A stretch of DNA of 5,026 nt from positions 42,481 to 47,506 of the forward strand of contig NVSQ01000010.1 in NCBI GenBank assembly GCA_002401285.1. Reading direction: 5' to 3'. Numbering within the stretch: the first letter of the stretch is position 1; each line of letters starts with the position of its first letter. The position numbers and the translations under genes were made by a program. The notes beneath the pieces were generated by a model, which was not told the DNA's origin, did not search any database, and was given only the letters and a program-made list of their open reading frames with translations. Below, piece by piece: positions 4,080 through 5,026 of this stretch. Source of the DNA: SAR202 cluster bacterium (GTDB lineage: Bacteria; Chloroflexota; Dehalococcoidia; UBA3495).

Positions 4080-5026
4080 TTACCCCGAACCGTACCTCCG
4101 GTAGTACCGCATCGCATTGTCCCAGAACAGTTTCTTCTTGGCGCTCTCCGGAATGCCATCCCACGCCATCACGGTGTCAATTGAAATGGGGAACCAGCTT
4201 TCGCCGTGGGGGTAGTCGGACGCGTACATCAGGATGTCTTCACCCAAGATGTCTATGACGCTCTTGGTGACCTCCTGCCCTTCCGACATCTCGATGCTCT
4301 GGAAATACCGCCCGCTGGACACGTACTCGCTGGGAGTTTGCGCTAGTTTTGGGAGAGCCGATGGGATCGATATCTGGTGTTCGTCCAGCCTCTTGACCCA
4401 GAAGGGCAACCAGCCGTGTCCCGCTTCCAGCACACCCACCCTCAAGTCTGGGTAACGGTCCATCACGCCCGACCCGATGATCGACGCCATGTTACGCATG
4501 CCGCACCAAGGGTGAGCGGCCGAGCGTTGGAGCCAAAGGTTGTCCCAGGTGTCCAGTCCCCCGGGCGCGTAGGGCGGGGCCACGGTAAAAGTGTGCAGCA
4601 ATATCGAAAGGTCGTTCTGGGCGGCGGCGGCCCAGATGGGCTCCAGGTCCGGATGGTCCAGGGGCGTGCCGTAAGGGGCGTAAACCAAAACCGCCATCGG
4701 CCAGCGGGATTTCCCCCACCTGTCGATCTCCGAAACGGCGGCCTCCACGTCCCGGGCGGAGCACAGGATGACGCCGGTCAGCCGGTCGCTAAAGGGCTGG
4801 CAGTAGTCCTCCATCCAGCGGTGATATGCCTCATAGAACGAATTTTCGAACGAATTTTCCAGAGCCGTGTCCGGTTGGGAGGTCCAGACGCCGAACCAGC
4901 CCGATGGCAGCAGCAGGTTCACGTCGACGCCTTCCAGGTCCATGTCCTTGATGCGCTCGGCGGGGTCGTCTTCCAACAAAGGGTTGGGGGGCTGCCGGTG
5001 CTGGGCGGTGAACCCGGTCATATACT
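4080..5026 (-). CDS. ACMSD-like amidohydrolase (amidohydrolase 2 family), 5' end outside the window
   Basis: This is the C-terminal part, about 313 to 315 residues, of a TIM-barrel metal-dependent hydrolase related to aminocarboxymuconate semialdehyde decarboxylase and other decarboxylating or hydrolytic enzymes. Counting from the methionine at 5021, visible motifs are DMDLEGVDVNLLLPS (26-40), H143 (LLHTF), LEAGHGWLPFW (198-208) with H202, and YASDYPHGES (266-275), whose D269 is the expected metal-ligand Asp. The N-terminal DxHxH metal motif typical of the family is absent. The frame is still open at the window edge (a TAT codon at 5022-5024, then an incomplete xAG codon), so roughly 60 to 100 residues probably lie beyond it and the methionine at 5021 is unlikely to be the start. 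ENSF occurs twice in tandem (55-62), encoded by a perfect 12-bp duplication. The gene converges on the small gene 53 bp away. Substrate unknown; a link to ring-cleavage products of the Rieske oxygenase is only inferred. Confidence 0.9.
   Translation of the reverse strand, partial: YMTGFTAQHRQPPNPLLEDDPAERIKDMDLEGVDVNLLLPSGWFGVWTSQPDTALENSFENSFYEAYHRWMEDYCQPFSDRLTGVILCSARDVEAAVSEIDRWGKSRWPMAVLVYAPYGTPLDHPDLEPIWAAAAQNDLSILLHTFTVAPPYAPGGLDTWDNLWLQRSAAHPWCGMRNMASIIGSGVMDRYPDLRVGVLEAGHGWLPFWVKRLDEHQISIPSALPKLAQTPSEYVSSGRYFQSIEMSEGQEVTKSVIDILGEDILMYASDYPHGESWFPISIDTVMAWDGIPESAKKKLFWDNAMRYYRRYGSG
4836..4859. repeat. Perfect 12-bp tandem duplication inside the ACMSD-like gene
   Basis: GAACGAATTTTC occurs twice back to back (4836-4847 and 4848-4859). 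It keeps frame and encodes ENSF-ENSF just before the conserved-looking YEAYHRWMEDYC helix, so it adds four residues to the protein. Perfect identity suggests a recent replication-slippage event. Confidence 0.85.

Noticed and set aside
3861..4184. Plus-strand frame of 107 codons overlapping the small gene and the end of the ACMSD-like gene
   Set aside because: It overlaps two better-supported genes, one of them antisense, and has low-complexity shadow composition.
1..5026. tRNA, rRNA, CRISPR array, riboswitch, transposase or toxin-antitoxin pair
   Set aside because: No cloverleaf-like segment, regular repeat-spacer array, transposase motif or paired small-gene operon could be seen; the repeats at 536-655 are not spaced like a CRISPR array.

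Overview
The window is about 60% GC and looks like ordinary bacterial chromosome carrying a run of catabolic enzymes. Nothing in it is a phylogenetic marker. The mix of a Rieske ring-hydroxylating oxygenase, two different amidohydrolases and a Rid protein, together with intergenic repeats carrying a TTCGACARGCTCA core, recalls uncultivated Chloroflexota (SAR202 / Dehalococcoidia-like) and similar environmental bacteria. That assignment is an inference of low confidence.

Layout, left to right. Positions 1-48 hold a short repeat of three 9-nt units. A RidA/YjgF-family gene lies at 49-441 on the minus strand. A 231-bp gap (442-672) holds a large imperfect inverted repeat plus a degenerate third copy of one arm. 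An N-acyl-D-amino-acid deacylase-type amidohydrolase occupies 673-2247 on the minus strand. A 158-bp divergent intergenic region (2248-2405) carries back-to-back candidate promoters and a small hairpin over the next ribosome binding site. A Rieske 2Fe-2S oxygenase alpha subunit is at 2406-3674 on the plus strand (GTG start). A small unrecognised protein follows at 3718-4026 on the plus strand, possibly leaderless. The C-terminal three quarters or so of an ACMSD-like amidohydrolase (amidohydrolase 2 family) is at 4080-5026 on the minus strand; it converges on the small gene and runs off the right edge.

How the genes might work together (inference). The deacylase and the RidA gene read in the same direction and may be co-transcribed. 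The Rieske oxygenase is transcribed away from them out of a shared control region. An oxygenase that opens or hydroxylates a ring, an amide- or C-N-cleaving amidohydrolase, a Rid protein that handles imine/enamine or related intermediates, and an ACMSD-type decarboxylase/hydrolase would suit breakdown of an N-containing aromatic or amide compound. No substrate can be named from sequence. No beta subunit, ferredoxin, reductase, transporter or regulator gene is visible in the window.

Most notable details: the RidA protein lacks the catalytic arginine of true deaminases; the deacylase has Asp where the characterised D-aminoacylase has its metal-ligand Cys; the Rieske oxygenase has no adjacent partner genes; and the last gene contains a perfect in-frame 12-bp tandem duplication. 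I see no convincing evidence of a wholly new system, and no tRNA, rRNA, CRISPR array or insertion sequence.
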